Positions 46,745 through 57,244 are shown, numbered from the stretch's first letter. The stretch: 64,000 nucleotides of DNA from Bacteroidota bacterium (GCA_002686705.1 NYYH01000056.1:1-64000), one strand, 5' to 3'. A program made the numbers and translations. The notes: generated by a model from the sequence alone, not told the origin.

Positions 46745-48204
46745 ATGCCTAATAATAAACTCATTAACCTTACTATAGTACTTAAAGTGCTTAGTTTTTT
46801 ACTCATTGTTGAGGGGTTGTTTATGTTAAGTGGGCTTTGCTTTGCTTTCTACTATGAGGAGTCGTTTTGGCCATTGCTAATCTCAGCAATAATCACAGGA
46901 GTTATTGGTTCAACAATTTGGCTGATAACAAACAAGAAGAACAAAAAAAGTATAGGTAGGCGTGATGGCTATTTAATTGTTTCACTTTCGTGGATAGTTA
47001 TTTCAATATTTGGAACTTTACCCTTTATTTTTAGTGGAGTAATAACAAATTATTCAGATGCGTTTTTGAAACAATTTCAGGATTTACAACTACAGGCGCA
47101 ACAGTATTAACCGACATTGAAGCTGTTCCAAAAAATATATTGTTTTGGCGAGCTATGACCCAATGGCTTGGTGGTATGGGAATTATAGTATTAACAGTAG
47201 CTATCTTGCCATTTTTGGGGATTGGTGGTTTACAATTGATGATAGCAGAAATGCCGGGTATTACGCCTGATAAACTTCATCCTCGCATAACAGAAACAGC
47301 AAAACGTTTCTGGGCAATATATGTAATATTCACTATTTCGGAAGTGCTATTATTATGGGTTGGAGAAATGGATTTCTTCGATTCAGTTTGCCACTCGTTT
47401 TCAACTATGGCCACTGGCGGTTTCTCTACGCAAAATAATAGCATTGCCGGATATATGCCCTATACTCAATATGTAATAATCCTTTTCATGATTTTTGCAG
47501 GCACCAACTTTACTCTTCATTATTTTGCATTACATCGTAAGTTCGAGAAGATATATACAAATGAAGAATTTAGGACATACTTTTGGATTATAGCAATAAT
47601 TTCAGCCTTTATAGCACTGGGTTTATTTATTGTTTATGGACTAAATCTTGAAAATTCATTCAGGGATGCCTTATTTACTGTGGTGTCAATATTAACAACT
47701 ACAGGATTTGTGTCAACGGATTATTCATTGTGGCCTACCTTTTTGTGGATGTTTATATTCGCATTGATGTTTATTGGTGGTAGTGCAGGCTCAACAGGTG
47801 GTGGTGTGAAGATTATCCGTCATTTGTTGCTAATAAAAAACTCTTTGCTTGAGATGAAGCGATCCATCCATCCTCACGCAATAATTCCTGTAAAGTACAA
47901 CGGAAGATCCGTCTCACAACAGATCATATTCAACGTTATGGCTTTTTTCCTTATTTATATTCTTGTCTTCTCTTTCGGAACATTGACTCTATCATTACTT
48001 GGACATGATTTTGATACTTCAATTGGTGCCACTATTGCCACTCTGGGAAATATTGGCCCCGGAATTGGTGATGTAGGCCCTATCGATAATTATGCCTTTT
48101 TCTCACCTTTTGCGAAATGGCTGCTCTCATTTTTAATGTTGCTTGGCAGGCTCGAAATATTTACTGTGCTAATAGTTATTTCGCCAGCATTTTGGAAGAG
48201 GTAA
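46745..48204 (+). pseudogene. trkH: Trk potassium channel subunit TrkH, split by a 1-base frameshift
   Basis: Together the two pieces make a full-length TrkH (about 487 residues). The first reads to SDAF, then runs out of frame to a TAA at 47108-47110. The shifted frame goes on with ETISGFTTTGATVL, the first selectivity-filter loop of TrkH, and RAMTQWLGGMGIIVL to the end at 48204. The break is in a run of five T (47063-47067); one more T gives SDAFFETISGF as in the family. So it is either a real loss of potassium uptake, a phase-variable tract or a homopolymer sequencing error. The piece from 47140 with an ATG cannot work alone, lacking the first helices. Confidence 0.88.
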
Positions 48205-48208
48205 GTGG

Positions 48209-49459
48209 TTAAATTAAATATTTCCAGTAAAGAAAAACAAACGAAAAAATAACAAAGAAACTAATGCCTACCCATGAAAGAATTCTCAGGAACAATCCTG
48301 GAACAGCTTCGGCAGGCATATGTTTATCTGTAACAACTTTATAGTTTAACCATGCTAATATAGGAGCTGTTAGAAACGAGAGTGATGTAGCAAGGCTCAC
48401 CATAGCTCCCATAGATTTTGTTGCAAAAGCAATTATAATCGTTGCTCCTACGATCAATATTGCATACCAAATCCAGGTTAATATTTGTTTGTTTTTGAGA
48501 CCATTCCATTGAACTGGAAATAAATTACGAAATATCGGACTTAATACGCGAGGGTAGCCATCCATTACTGTAATTGTAGTACTAATCATTGTTGTAGTAG
48601 CAGCTATTGATACAATCCAGTAAGCCCAACTTCCCAAGCTAGTGGTGTACATATTTATAAGTTGTTCTGAAAACCTTGTTCCACTTGAAGAAAACTCTTC
48701 ACCAGTTCCGTACATTACCAAGGCGCCCATTGCTAGAAATCCCATAGCTAACAATGTAGTTCCAATATAGCTTATTCTAAATTCTGTTATTGCATCCTTT
48801 AATTTCGGAACATAACCCAGTTGTTCGGTTTTGGCAATATTCCATGCTGATGACCAGACAGACAATTCAATTGGAGCAGGCATCCACCCTATAAAAGCAA
48901 TGAGGAAAAATATATCAGCCCCACGAGTCAATGAAAACTGATTTAATGCCTCTGGTGTTACTTCCTTTTGAATCCCAAAAGCTGCAAAAACGGCAACTAT
49001 CGTTGAAACTGCTAATAATAAAATTATAAATTTAATAACCTTATCCAGAAGATTATACTTACCTATTACGAGAATAACTGCGGAAATAAGCAATATTATA
49101 ATGCTCAATGTTGTAATACTGATCGTTACATTAAAAACATAGGAAATTAATCCAACTGTTACCACTGTTACTGCAGCTTGAAAAATAAACATCGAGCCAA
49201 CCGTAACCAGGGCAAAAAGAATTACAGCCCATCGTCCTACTTTTTTATATCCATCAACAAGATTAGATCTTGTGGCATTAGCATATCTGGGCCCAAATTC
49301 AAAAAAAGGGTATTTCAAAAAATTAGCGATTATCAATATCCACACTAAATCGAAATTGAACATTGCACCTGCACGAGTAGATTGTACAAGATGCGATACT
49401 CCAACAGCTGCACCTGCATATAACAGGCCTGGTCCTAATATCTTAAAAAAGTTTTTCAA
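48209..49459 (-). CDS. NRAMP-family transporter lacking the canonical metal site
   Basis: A 416-residue inner-membrane protein with about 11 helices in the NRAMP (LeuT) fold. Helix 1 aligns without gaps to NRAMP (GPGLLYAGAAVGVSHLVQ against GPGFLVAVGYIDPGNWAT), but the metal-binding DPGN is GVSH; in helix 6 the MPH motif is MPA (GWMPAPIELSVWSSAW). Such members should not coordinate manganese or iron as usual; they may move magnesium, like other DPGN-lacking relatives, or something else. It converges with trkH (4-base gap), and its promoter region is shared with the efflux operon. Confidence 0.83.
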   Translation of the reverse strand: MKNFFKILGPGLLYAGAAVGVSHLVQSTRAGAMFNFDLVWILIIANFLKYPFFEFGPRYANATRSNLVDGYKKVGRWAVILFALVTVGSMFIFQAAVTVVTVGLISYVFNVTISITTLSIIILLISAVILVIGKYNLLDKVIKFIILLLAVSTIVAVFAAFGIQKEVTPEALNQFSLTRGADIFFLIAFIGWMPAPIELSVWSSAWNIAKTEQLGYVPKLKDAITEFRISYIGTTLLAMGFLAMGALVMYGTGEEFSSSGTRFSEQLINMYTTSLGSWAYWIVSIAATTTMISTTITVMDGYPRVLSPIFRNLFPVQWNGLKNKQILTWIWYAILIVGATIIIAFATKSMGAMVSLATSLSFLTAPILAWLNYKVVTDKHMPAEAVPGLFLRILSWVGISFFVIFSFVFLYWKYLI

Positions 49460-49494
49460 TTATTATACTTTTATTATTTTGTGAATTTAGTATG

Positions 49495-49502
49495 CAAATG
49501 TA
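49495..49502 (-). promoter_or_regulatory. -7 promoter element (TACATTTG) for the NRAMP gene
   Basis: On the minus strand, a perfect TAnnTTTG 35 bases before the NRAMP-family start. A TTG lies 24 bases further upstream, a little farther than usual. Confidence 0.4.
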
Positions 49503-49670
49503 TTATTTTCATTAATAAGTCCGATTCAACTCTTCATGGAAAAGTAATGAATAAATAACAACTATACATTGAATTTTACATCCCTATAGGAATTAATAAA
49601 CTATTTTCGTGAAACGATTATTTCTTAAAATTGCACAAGTGTTATTATCCTTCTTTTAAATCATTTAATC

Positions 49671-50798
49671 ATGAATATTCGTAAAACTATAATTACTATT
49701 GGTGTAGTTGTTTTTGCCATCTTTTTGGCAGTGCTCCTGTCTAAATATTTTGTTGATAGAAAAGAGATTCCTGAGTCAAGAGAAAAGGAAGAAGCAAAGT
49801 TGTATGTAAAAGCATCGCCTGTTATTTACAATGTTAATTATGCCGGAGTATCTGCAACCGGTCGGTTATCATCTCAACACGCGGTGGAGCTTAGTGCTGA
49901 GGTAGCCGGACAGGTGTTGTCTGGAAATATACTTTTAAAAGAAGGTGCCACATTTAGGAAAGGTGATTTGTTAGTGCAAATATTTGATGATGAGGCCAGG
50001 AGCAACCTCAAAGCAAGTAAAAGTCGTTTTTTAAATGGCATTGCAGGCATACTTCCTGACATGAAAATTGATTTTCCTCATAGCTATACTACATGGTCAG
50101 ATTTCTTTAATGCAATTAATATCAGCAAACCATTACCTGATCTTCCTCAAATTGATTCTGATAAAGAAAAAGTTTTTCTGGCTAGTCGTAATATCCTGAG
50201 TGACTATTATACGATTCAAAGTGCTGAAATCAGATTGGAAAAATATAAGATTTATGCTCCTTTTAATGGCACTTTTACCAACGTTATGATGGAAGTTGGG
50301 TCAGTCGCTAATCCAGGTAGCCGTATTGCAACGATGATTAAAACTGACAAACTTGAACTTGAAGTTCCTGTAAAGATAGATGACATTTATTGGATAAATG
50401 TAGGCGATAATGTTAAAGCAAGCACAAAAGATGGACTATATACCTGGAATGGAAAAGTGGTTCGTAAATCCGACTATGTGGATCCAAATTCACAATCCAT
50501 TACTGTTTTTGTAGCTTTAGAATCTACAAAATCAAAACCACTTTATCAGGGGCAATATTTAAAAGCGGTATTTGCTGAACAAAATCTAGATGAAAGTATG
50601 GAAATTCCTCGAAATGCCATATTTAACAAGGAATTTGTGTATACTATTGATGAAGGAAAATTGAAAAAACAAAGGGTTAATATCCTTAAAACAAATGAAA
50701 CTTCGGTATTATTCTCAGGTTTAGAACCGGGAACCATGATTGTAGTTGAACCCTTGGTAAATGCTCAGGAAGGTACTAACGCTGAAATCCTCAAATAA
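49671..50798 (+). CDS. RND efflux periplasmic adaptor (membrane fusion protein)
   Basis: A 375-residue adaptor with an N-terminal membrane anchor (TIITIGVVVFAIFLAVLL), then the lipoyl/barrel-sandwich halves (ATGRLSSQHAVELSAEVAGQV and YKIYAPFNGTFTNVMMEVGS), a short helical hairpin, and a beta-barrel domain (LELEVPVKIDDIYWINVGDNV). It bridges the inner-membrane RND pump to the outer-membrane TolC channel. The pump gene starts one base after its stop, and TolC follows, so the full tripartite system is in one operon. No regulator gene is next to it and the substrate is unknown. Confidence 0.92.
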   Translation: MNIRKTIITIGVVVFAIFLAVLLSKYFVDRKEIPESREKEEAKLYVKASPVIYNVNYAGVSATGRLSSQHAVELSAEVAGQVLSGNILLKEGATFRKGDLLVQIFDDEARSNLKASKSRFLNGIAGILPDMKIDFPHSYTTWSDFFNAINISKPLPDLPQIDSDKEKVFLASRNILSDYYTIQSAEIRLEKYKIYAPFNGTFTNVMMEVGSVANPGSRIATMIKTDKLELEVPVKIDDIYWINVGDNVKASTKDGLYTWNGKVVRKSDYVDPNSQSITVFVALESTKSKPLYQGQYLKAVFAEQNLDESMEIPRNAIFNKEFVYTIDEGKLKKQRVNILKTNETSVLFSGLEPGTMIVVEPLVNAQEGTNAEILK

Positions 50799-50799
50799 T

Positions 50800-53700
50800 A
50801 TGAAGAAGCTCATTAGTATTTTTGTTAAATACCCCTTTTATGCCAATGTGATGATTGCCATAATGCTTATTGTTGGAACAATGAGCTTTTTGTCAATGAA
50901 AAAATCATTCTTCCCCGAAATGTCAGAAAAAGACATATTCGTTTCTGTTTTTTATCCTGGTGCATCCCCCAAAGAAATGGAGGAAGGAATTACTATTAGA
51001 GTTGAAGAAGCTATTCGTGGTATTGCAGGGATTAAGGAAGTTAACTCCACTTCATCAGAAAATATTTCTAGTACCAGGATTACCGTCACTGGTGAGTACG
51101 ACATTGACGAATCATTGATGGAAGTAAAAAATGCAGTTGATGGAATAACATCTTTTCCTGTTGATGCCGAGCGTCCTATTGTGTTCAAACAACGCTCAGC
51201 TACCTTTGCAATGTTCATGGGATTATCAGGTGATGCTGACAGGCTTACCCTTAAAAAATATGCTGATCAGATAGAATATGATTTGTACAATTCTGGGATC
51301 ATGTCGCAAATTACAGTAAGTGGATACCCTGCACTGGAAATTTCTGTGGAGATTTCTGAGGAAAATCTGCTACGATATAATCTTAGTTTCGATGAAGTTT
51401 CAAGAGCAATAGCCCAAAACAATCTTGATATATCGGGAGGTCAAATCCGCTCTGATGTGGAGGAGATTATGATCAGATCACGTTACCGTACCGTTAATCC
51501 GGATGAGATTGAGCAAATTATCATTAGAGCCAATCCAGATGGTAGCTTTTTACGAATATTCGATGTGGGGGAAGTAAAAATGCAGTTTGCCGATGTGGCT
51601 AGCCAATCGCTGATGAATGGAAAACATTCTATGTCCTTTGCAATTAATAAACTACCTGAAGAAGACCTCTCAAAAATTTCAAAATTCTGCAACGATCTCG
51701 CCAAGGAGTTCAATGCTAATCACAGCGATGCACAACTTTATGTTACGTACGATTTTTTAAATATGCTAAAAGGTAGGTTGTCACTACTGTATAAAAATGG
51801 TGGAATTGGACTTGTACTTATATTACTCACACTTGGCGTTTTTTTAAGTCTACGCCTTTCGTTTTGGGTTGCATTTGGTATTCCTGCCTCATTTTTATCA
51901 ATGTTTATTCTGGGGGCAGCATATGGAATCACAATAAATATGATCTCTCTTTTTGGGATGATACTTGTAATTGGAATACTCGTTGATGACGGTATTGTAA
52001 TTGCAGAAAATATTTATACACATTTTCAGAAAGGAAAGTCACCAAAAAAGGCTGCTGTAGAAGGAACTATGGAGGTGTTGCCGGCCGTAATGACCTCTGT
52101 AACTACAACTATAATCGCGTTTTCTCCTTTATTTTTTATTGAAGGAAGAATGGAATTTTTGTTCGAAATGGCTTTTGTGGTAGTATTCAGTTTGGCCTTT
52201 TCACTTCTTGAGGCTTTCTTTGTTTTGCCAGCGCACCTTGGCAGCAGTTTTGTGCTAAGAAGAAGCCAAAGAGAAAGCATTGGAAAAAAAATTCGTGATG
52301 GTTTAGACAAAGCGTTAAGCTTCATGCGACAGAAAATTTATGGTAAAAGTTTAACCTTTGTTCTAAGATGGAAATATATTTTTCTTTTCGTCCCGTCATT
52401 ATTGTTTATCATAACATTCGGACTATTTGGAGGAGGACAAATAAAGGCTACTTTTTTCCCATCTATACCCTTCGATCAATTTACTGCCGATATTACTTTC
52501 AAGCCAGGTTCTGGTGAAAAACAAACTCTAAAGTATGTACAAAAAATTGATGACGCAATTTGGGAAGTAAATACTGAACTAAAGGAAGAGTTAAATGACA
52601 CTGCTGATTTTGTAAACTACACATTTGTTTCAACCGGATCGGCATTTAACGGACAAGAAGTAGGATCACATGCAGGTAATGTTTTTGTTCTATTACGGGA
52701 TCTGGAAAATACAGGAACGTCCAGTTATGAGGTCGTTACAAGGGTTCAAAATAAGCTCGGACCATTACCAGAAGCAGAAAAAGTAAAAATTGCAGGCAGA
52801 AATACATTTGGCACTCCCGTTTCAATTAGTTTGCTGGGTAAAGATTTGGATGAATTAAATGCTGCAAAAGATTTTCTTCTCAGAGGTATGAAGCAAATTA
52901 AAGCCCTCAATAATATTACCGATGTAAATCCTGCAGGGAAACGAGAAGTGCAATTGAAATTGAAACCCAAAGCTTACTTTCTGGGATTTACTCAAGCCAG
53001 CCTTACTAACCAGGTACGGCAGGGATTTTTTGGAGGGCAGGCTCAACGTTTGCAGCATGGAAAAGATGAGTTAAGGGTTTGGGTACGTTACCCCAAAAGT
53101 GATCGAATTAATCTGGGACAACTTGAAAACATGAAGATCAAAACAATTGCCGGCGAATATCCTTTAAGTGAATTGGCCGAATATACCATCGATCGTGGAC
53201 CAGTAAGTATCAAGCATTTTAATGGGGAAAGAGAAGTGCGGGTTGAAGCAGATTTGCTGAATCCTTATGATCCTGTGCCTCCAATTATTGAAAAAATCAG
53301 AACCGATGTTCTTCCTGAAATCGAAAGTACATATCCAGGAGTAACCATTGAATACCAAGGGCAACAACGCGATTCTAACGAAACCATGGAACAGATAATA
53401 AATTTATTTGGCATTGCTTTCGCACTGATGTTCCTTGTAATTGTTGTACATTTTAAATCCTTTACACAAGGAATTATTATTGTAGCTATGATCCCATTAG
53501 CATGGATGGGAGCCGCTTGGGGCCATGGTGTTGAAGGAATCCCGGTTTCTATGTTGAGTGCATGGGGTATGATTGCTTTATCAGGTGTTATCATTAACGA
53601 TGCTGTAGTTTTCCTTGCTAAATACAACCGGTTATTATTGGAGGGACTAAAAGTTAAAGATGCCGTATTTAAAACCGGAATGGCACGTTTCAGGGCCATA

Positions 53701-54033
53701 GTGTTAACTACCATTACAACTAGTGTTGGTTTATATCCAATTATACTTGAAAAAAGTTTCCAGGCACAATTCCTGAGGCCAATGGCTGTAGCACTAGCTT
53801 ATGGTGTATTTATAGGAACTGCATTTATTTTAATCTTCTTCCCTGTGCTTATACTTGTTCTAAACGATCTGAAAAGATCATTAAAATGGTTGTTTAGAAA
53901 CTTAAACCTTTGGATTAGAAGAGGTGATCGTACATATGTAATTAGCGAAGCGGAAATTGATGCTACACAAAAGTATCCGGAGCCTGAAGAAGTTGAAAAA
54001 GCAATTATCATGAGTAAAAGAAGAATTGATTAA
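50800..54033 (+). CDS. RND family efflux transporter permease
   Basis: A 1077-residue inner-membrane proton-driven pump of the AcrB/HAE-1 type, from ATG 50800 (one base after the adaptor stop); a start at 50761 would overlap it. It has 12 membrane helices in two repeats, each with a large periplasmic loop. The helix-4 proton-relay pair is present (GILVDDGIVIAENIY), along with GVIINDAVVFLAKYN in helix 10. The early KKSFFPEMSEKDIFVSVFYPGASPKEME is typical of Bacteroidota members. The C-terminal tail of about 60 charged residues is cytosolic. Substrate not predictable. Confidence 0.94.
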   Translation: MKKLISIFVKYPFYANVMIAIMLIVGTMSFLSMKKSFFPEMSEKDIFVSVFYPGASPKEMEEGITIRVEEAIRGIAGIKEVNSTSSENISSTRITVTGEYDIDESLMEVKNAVDGITSFPVDAERPIVFKQRSATFAMFMGLSGDADRLTLKKYADQIEYDLYNSGIMSQITVSGYPALEISVEISEENLLRYNLSFDEVSRAIAQNNLDISGGQIRSDVEEIMIRSRYRTVNPDEIEQIIIRANPDGSFLRIFDVGEVKMQFADVASQSLMNGKHSMSFAINKLPEEDLSKISKFCNDLAKEFNANHSDAQLYVTYDFLNMLKGRLSLLYKNGGIGLVLILLTLGVFLSLRLSFWVAFGIPASFLSMFILGAAYGITINMISLFGMILVIGILVDDGIVIAENIYTHFQKGKSPKKAAVEGTMEVLPAVMTSVTTTIIAFSPLFFIEGRMEFLFEMAFVVVFSLAFSLLEAFFVLPAHLGSSFVLRRSQRESIGKKIRDGLDKALSFMRQKIYGKSLTFVLRWKYIFLFVPSLLFIITFGLFGGGQIKATFFPSIPFDQFTADITFKPGSGEKQTLKYVQKIDDAIWEVNTELKEELNDTADFVNYTFVSTGSAFNGQEVGSHAGNVFVLLRDLENTGTSSYEVVTRVQNKLGPLPEAEKVKIAGRNTFGTPVSISLLGKDLDELNAAKDFLLRGMKQIKALNNITDVNPAGKREVQLKLKPKAYFLGFTQASLTNQVRQGFFGGQAQRLQHGKDELRVWVRYPKSDRINLGQLENMKIKTIAGEYPLSELAEYTIDRGPVSIKHFNGEREVRVEADLLNPYDPVPPIIEKIRTDVLPEIESTYPGVTIEYQGQQRDSNETMEQIINLFGIAFALMFLVIVVHFKSFTQGIIIVAMIPLAWMGAAWGHGVEGIPVSMLSAWGMIALSGVIINDAVVFLAKYNRLLLEGLKVKDAVFKTGMARFRAIVLTTITTSVGLYPIILEKSFQAQFLRPMAVALAYGVFIGTAFILIFFPVLILVLNDLKRSLKWLFRNLNLWIRRGDRTYVISEAEIDATQKYPEPEEVEKAIIMSKRRID

Positions 54034-54063
54034 TGCTTAAATTCAAATTGTAAAAGAATAACA

Positions 54064-55392
54064 ATGAATAGTTTATTAATACAAGTATTGTCAGCTCTGA
54101 TTCTGTTGGTTAACATATTTTCAGTAACATATACTCAGGGACAGGAACAACTCTCATTGGAAACTGCAATACTAAAGGGATTGAAAAATAATTTTCAGGT
54201 TAGAATTTTTGAAGAATATTACAAGTCGGCACAATTAGGCAATGCCTGGGGAACAGTTGGACGATACCCTTCAATTTCTTTAGGAGTAACAAGTGTTAAC
54301 CGTTTTGATGATGCTCCTTTGGTTCAAAATCCCGATGAAAGAAATGAATTGTATACTAATAGACTATCCCCGTATGTTAATGTAAACTGGTTGCTTTTTA
54401 ATGGTTTTTCTGTAAAAATTAATAAGGAAAAATTAGATTTACTTGAGAATTATTCAGCCGGTAATTCTGCCTTAGTAGTGGAGAATACAGTTCAGGCAAT
54501 TATTCTGGGATATTATAATGCCTTGTTGCAGCAAGAGAGATTGAAGGTGTTGGCAGAAGTTAAAAAACTTTCGGGTGATCGATATGCTTATGAAACAGTA
54601 CGCCGAGAAATTGGAAGTGCGGTCACTTTTGAAGTTTTGCAAGCCAAAAACTCATATCTAAGCGACTCAACAAATTATTTATTACAAGAACTCAATGTTA
54701 AAAATGCTTTTCTCCGACTCAACCTGCTGTTGGGCGAACCACCTGAAGTCAGTTTCATTCTTTCGGATTCATTCCAGGTAGAAACTCAAACCTATGATCT
54801 TGAAGATCTAAAGGAAAAAATGATGTCAAGCAATAAAACTCTGCAAAACCAATATGTAAACCAGGAGATCCTTAAAAAGGGTACCGGTATTGCAAAAAGT
54901 GCGATGTACCCTTCTTTATCATTAAATGCGGGCAGTGATTATAACAAGGGTTGGTACAATCTACCAAGAAATGATGATTATGATAGTTATTCATATGATT
55001 ATTATGCCAACTTTTCTTTGAGTTTTAATTTGTTTAATGGAGGAAATACCAGAAGGGATATACTTCAAGCAGGAATTAGTGAGCGGGTAGGACAATTAGA
55101 AATACTCGAAATGAAACAAACTCTTGCTAACTTATTAGTAAATCAATATGAGTTGTATGACATCCGAAAGCAACTTTTGAATGTAGCGCAGGCTAACATG
55201 GAGAGTGCTGAACTGAATATGCAAATTGCAACTGAAAAATACCGTAGTGGCACAATCAATTCATTTAATTTTAGGGATGTTCAATTAATTTATCTAAACG
55301 CTGCGCATCGTAAACTCAACGCCATCTACGATATTATAGATACACATACTGAGCTATTGCGCTTAACTGGGGGAATCGTTACAGAAAATTAG
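54064..55392 (+). CDS. TolC family outer-membrane efflux protein
   Basis: A 442-residue outer-membrane factor with a signal peptide (ALILLVNIFSVTYTQG), two TolC repeats each with a long helical pair (ENTVQAIILGYYNALLQQERLKVLAEVKKL and QTLANLLVNQYELYDIRKQLLNVAQANMESAELN) and beta-strand segments (YVNVNWLLFNG, YYANFSLSFNLFNGG) that make the trimeric barrel. It forms the exit duct for the upstream RND pump, 30 bases away. Length and motifs are normal. Confidence 0.93.
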   Translation: MNSLLIQVLSALILLVNIFSVTYTQGQEQLSLETAILKGLKNNFQVRIFEEYYKSAQLGNAWGTVGRYPSISLGVTSVNRFDDAPLVQNPDERNELYTNRLSPYVNVNWLLFNGFSVKINKEKLDLLENYSAGNSALVVENTVQAIILGYYNALLQQERLKVLAEVKKLSGDRYAYETVRREIGSAVTFEVLQAKNSYLSDSTNYLLQELNVKNAFLRLNLLLGEPPEVSFILSDSFQVETQTYDLEDLKEKMMSSNKTLQNQYVNQEILKKGTGIAKSAMYPSLSLNAGSDYNKGWYNLPRNDDYDSYSYDYYANFSLSFNLFNGGNTRRDILQAGISERVGQLEILEMKQTLANLLVNQYELYDIRKQLLNVAQANMESAELNMQIATEKYRSGTINSFNFRDVQLIYLNAAHRKLNAIYDIIDTHTELLRLTGGIVTEN

Positions 55393-55521
55393 CATTTCCA
55401 ATATTATATTTTCCCAAGTCATTTTTCCTATACTACAAATCAAATCTTTGTCATTAGTAGTGCAGTGTAGGATCTCCATTGATGTGTAATTTTAACCCAA
55501 ATTCTAAAATTAAAATTCACC

Positions 55522-55529
55522 TATCTTTG
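55522..55529 (+). promoter_or_regulatory. -7 promoter element (TATCTTTG) for ettA
   Basis: A perfect TAnnTTTG, 21 bases before the ettA start and after the end of the efflux operon. No TTG at the usual -33 distance. Confidence 0.45.
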
Positions 55530-55550
55530 ATCCACAAAATCAGATTATAA

Positions 55551-57224
55551 ATGTCAGACGATAAAAAGATAATTTTTTCCATGGTTGGAGTGGGCAAAAT
55601 TATTCCCCCTAACAAACAGATACTTAAAGATATTTATTTGTCTTTTTTTTACGGTGACAAAATTGGAATTATTGGATTAAATGGTTCCGGAAAATCTACA
55701 CTTCTTAACATAATTGCTGGTAAGGATACTGCATATAACGGTGAGGTTGTTTTTTTGAAAGGATATTCTATTGGACTACTTGAGCAGGAGCCATTATTAG
55801 ACAACAAAAGTACCGTTCGTCAGGTTGTAGAAGAGGGTGTACAGGAAGTAGTTAATCTGCTTAAAGAATACGAAGAGGTTAACTTGCGTTTTTCTGAACC
55901 TATGTCGGACGAAGATATGAACAAGTTAATCCAGCGTCAGGGAGAATTAACTGAACTTATTGAACAACATAATGGATGGGAGCTTGATTCACGGCTTGAA
56001 CGTGCTATGGATGTGCTTCGATGTCCTGAAGAAGATAAACCAGTTAACATTCTTTCTGGTGGTGAACGACGTAGAGTCGCACTCTGTCGTTTGCTGTTGC
56101 AGGAACCAGATATATTACTGCTTGATGAACCTACAAACCATCTTGATGCTGAATCTGTAGAATGGCTCGAACAACACTTGCAGCAATATACAGGAACTGT
56201 AATCGCTGTTACTCACGATCGATATTTTCTGGATAACGTAGCTGGGTGGATTCTTGAACTCGACCGTGGCAAAGGCATTCCATGGAAAGGGAATTATTCG
56301 GGCTGGCTTGAACAGAAGTCGAAGCAATTAGAAATGGAAGAAAAATCGGTAAGTAAACGCCGCAAAACTCTTGAAAGAGAACTTGAATGGGTACGAATGG
56401 CCCCTAAAGCCAGGCATGCTAAATCCAAAGCTCGTTTGTCTAACTATGAAAAACTCCTTTCTCAAAACAGTAATGAGAAAGTGGAACAATTGGAGATATT
56501 TATTCCAAATGGCCAACGACTGGGTACTAAGGTAATCGAAGTTAAAGATCTTCATAAAGCATACGGTGATAAATTACTTTTTGATGAATTGAATTTTAGT
56601 TTACCACTAGGAGGTATTGTTGGCGTAATTGGCCCTAACGGAGCTGGGAAAACAACTTTGTTTCGTTTGATTATGGGTTTGGAACAACCTGATAGTGGTT
56701 CATTCGATGTTGGTGATACAGTTAAAGTTGGCTATGTTGATCAGGCTCATCAGGAAATTGATCCTGAAAAAAATGTGTGGGAGATCATTTCCGGTGGTCA
56801 TGACGATATACAGTTGGGTAACAGAAGTATGAACTCCAGGGCATATGTTTCAAGATTTAATTTTAGTGGTACTGATCAGGGCAAAAAAGCAGGCATCCTT
56901 TCAGGCGGAGAGCGAAACCGTATGCATTTGGCACTTACTCTAAGACAAGAGGCTAATGTGCTACTACTTGACGAACCAACTAATGATATCGATGTAAACA
57001 CATTACGAGCACTTGAAGAAGGACTTGAACATTTTGCCGGGTGTGCAGTAGTTATTTCTCACGACAGATGGTTCCTCGATCGTATTGCAACTCATATCCT
57101 TGCCTTTGAAGGCGACTCTAAAGTTTACTTTTTCGAAGGCTCTTATTCTGAATATGAAGAAAACAAAAAGAAGCGGCTTGGTGATCATTCACCTAAAAGG
57201 ATTAGGTATAGGAAATTGGGATAG
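55551..57224 (+). CDS. ettA: Energy-dependent translational throttle protein EttA (ABC-F)
   Basis: A 557-residue cytosolic ABC-F ATPase (E. coli EttA is 555) with two ABC domains: Walker A GLNGSGKST and GPNGAGKTT, signatures LSGGERRRVAL and LSGGERNRMHL, and Walker B LLLDEPTNHLD and LLLDEPTNDID. The linker includes the EttA-type R-x-A-P-KARHAKSKARL stretch, and there is no membrane segment. EttA binds the ribosomal E site and gates the first peptide bond according to ATP/ADP level. The start VGKIIPPNKQILKDIYLSF is characteristic of EttA rather than Uup or resistance ABC-F proteins. Confidence 0.94.
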   Translation: MSDDKKIIFSMVGVGKIIPPNKQILKDIYLSFFYGDKIGIIGLNGSGKSTLLNIIAGKDTAYNGEVVFLKGYSIGLLEQEPLLDNKSTVRQVVEEGVQEVVNLLKEYEEVNLRFSEPMSDEDMNKLIQRQGELTELIEQHNGWELDSRLERAMDVLRCPEEDKPVNILSGGERRRVALCRLLLQEPDILLLDEPTNHLDAESVEWLEQHLQQYTGTVIAVTHDRYFLDNVAGWILELDRGKGIPWKGNYSGWLEQKSKQLEMEEKSVSKRRKTLERELEWVRMAPKARHAKSKARLSNYEKLLSQNSNEKVEQLEIFIPNGQRLGTKVIEVKDLHKAYGDKLLFDELNFSLPLGGIVGVIGPNGAGKTTLFRLIMGLEQPDSGSFDVGDTVKVGYVDQAHQEIDPEKNVWEIISGGHDDIQLGNRSMNSRAYVSRFNFSGTDQGKKAGILSGGERNRMHLALTLRQEANVLLLDEPTNDIDVNTLRALEEGLEHFAGCAVVISHDRWFLDRIATHILAFEGDSKVYFFEGSYSEYEENKKKRLGDHSPKRIRYRKLG

Positions 57225-57236
57225 TGTTAATATTAA

Positions 57237-57244
57237 TAATTTTG
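57237..57244 (+). promoter_or_regulatory. -7 promoter element (TAATTTTG)
   Basis: A TAnnTTTG match 35 bases before the start of the membrane glycosyltransferase-like gene and 12 bases after the ettA stop. Confidence 0.35.

Noticed and set aside
47140..48204. A separate complete transporter gene starting at ATG 47140
   Set aside because: It lacks the first TrkH helices and the first pore loop, which are present in the other frame just upstream; it is the second part of a frameshifted trkH.
50761..50799. Upstream start for the RND permease
   Set aside because: It would overlap the adaptor by 38 bases and add a non-homologous N terminus; ATG 50800 gives the normal MKKLISIFVKYP start.
52026..53714. 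Several minus-strand ORFs of 67-149 codons inside the RND permease gene
   Set aside because: They are antisense shadows of a strong coding frame and contain no domain-like features.
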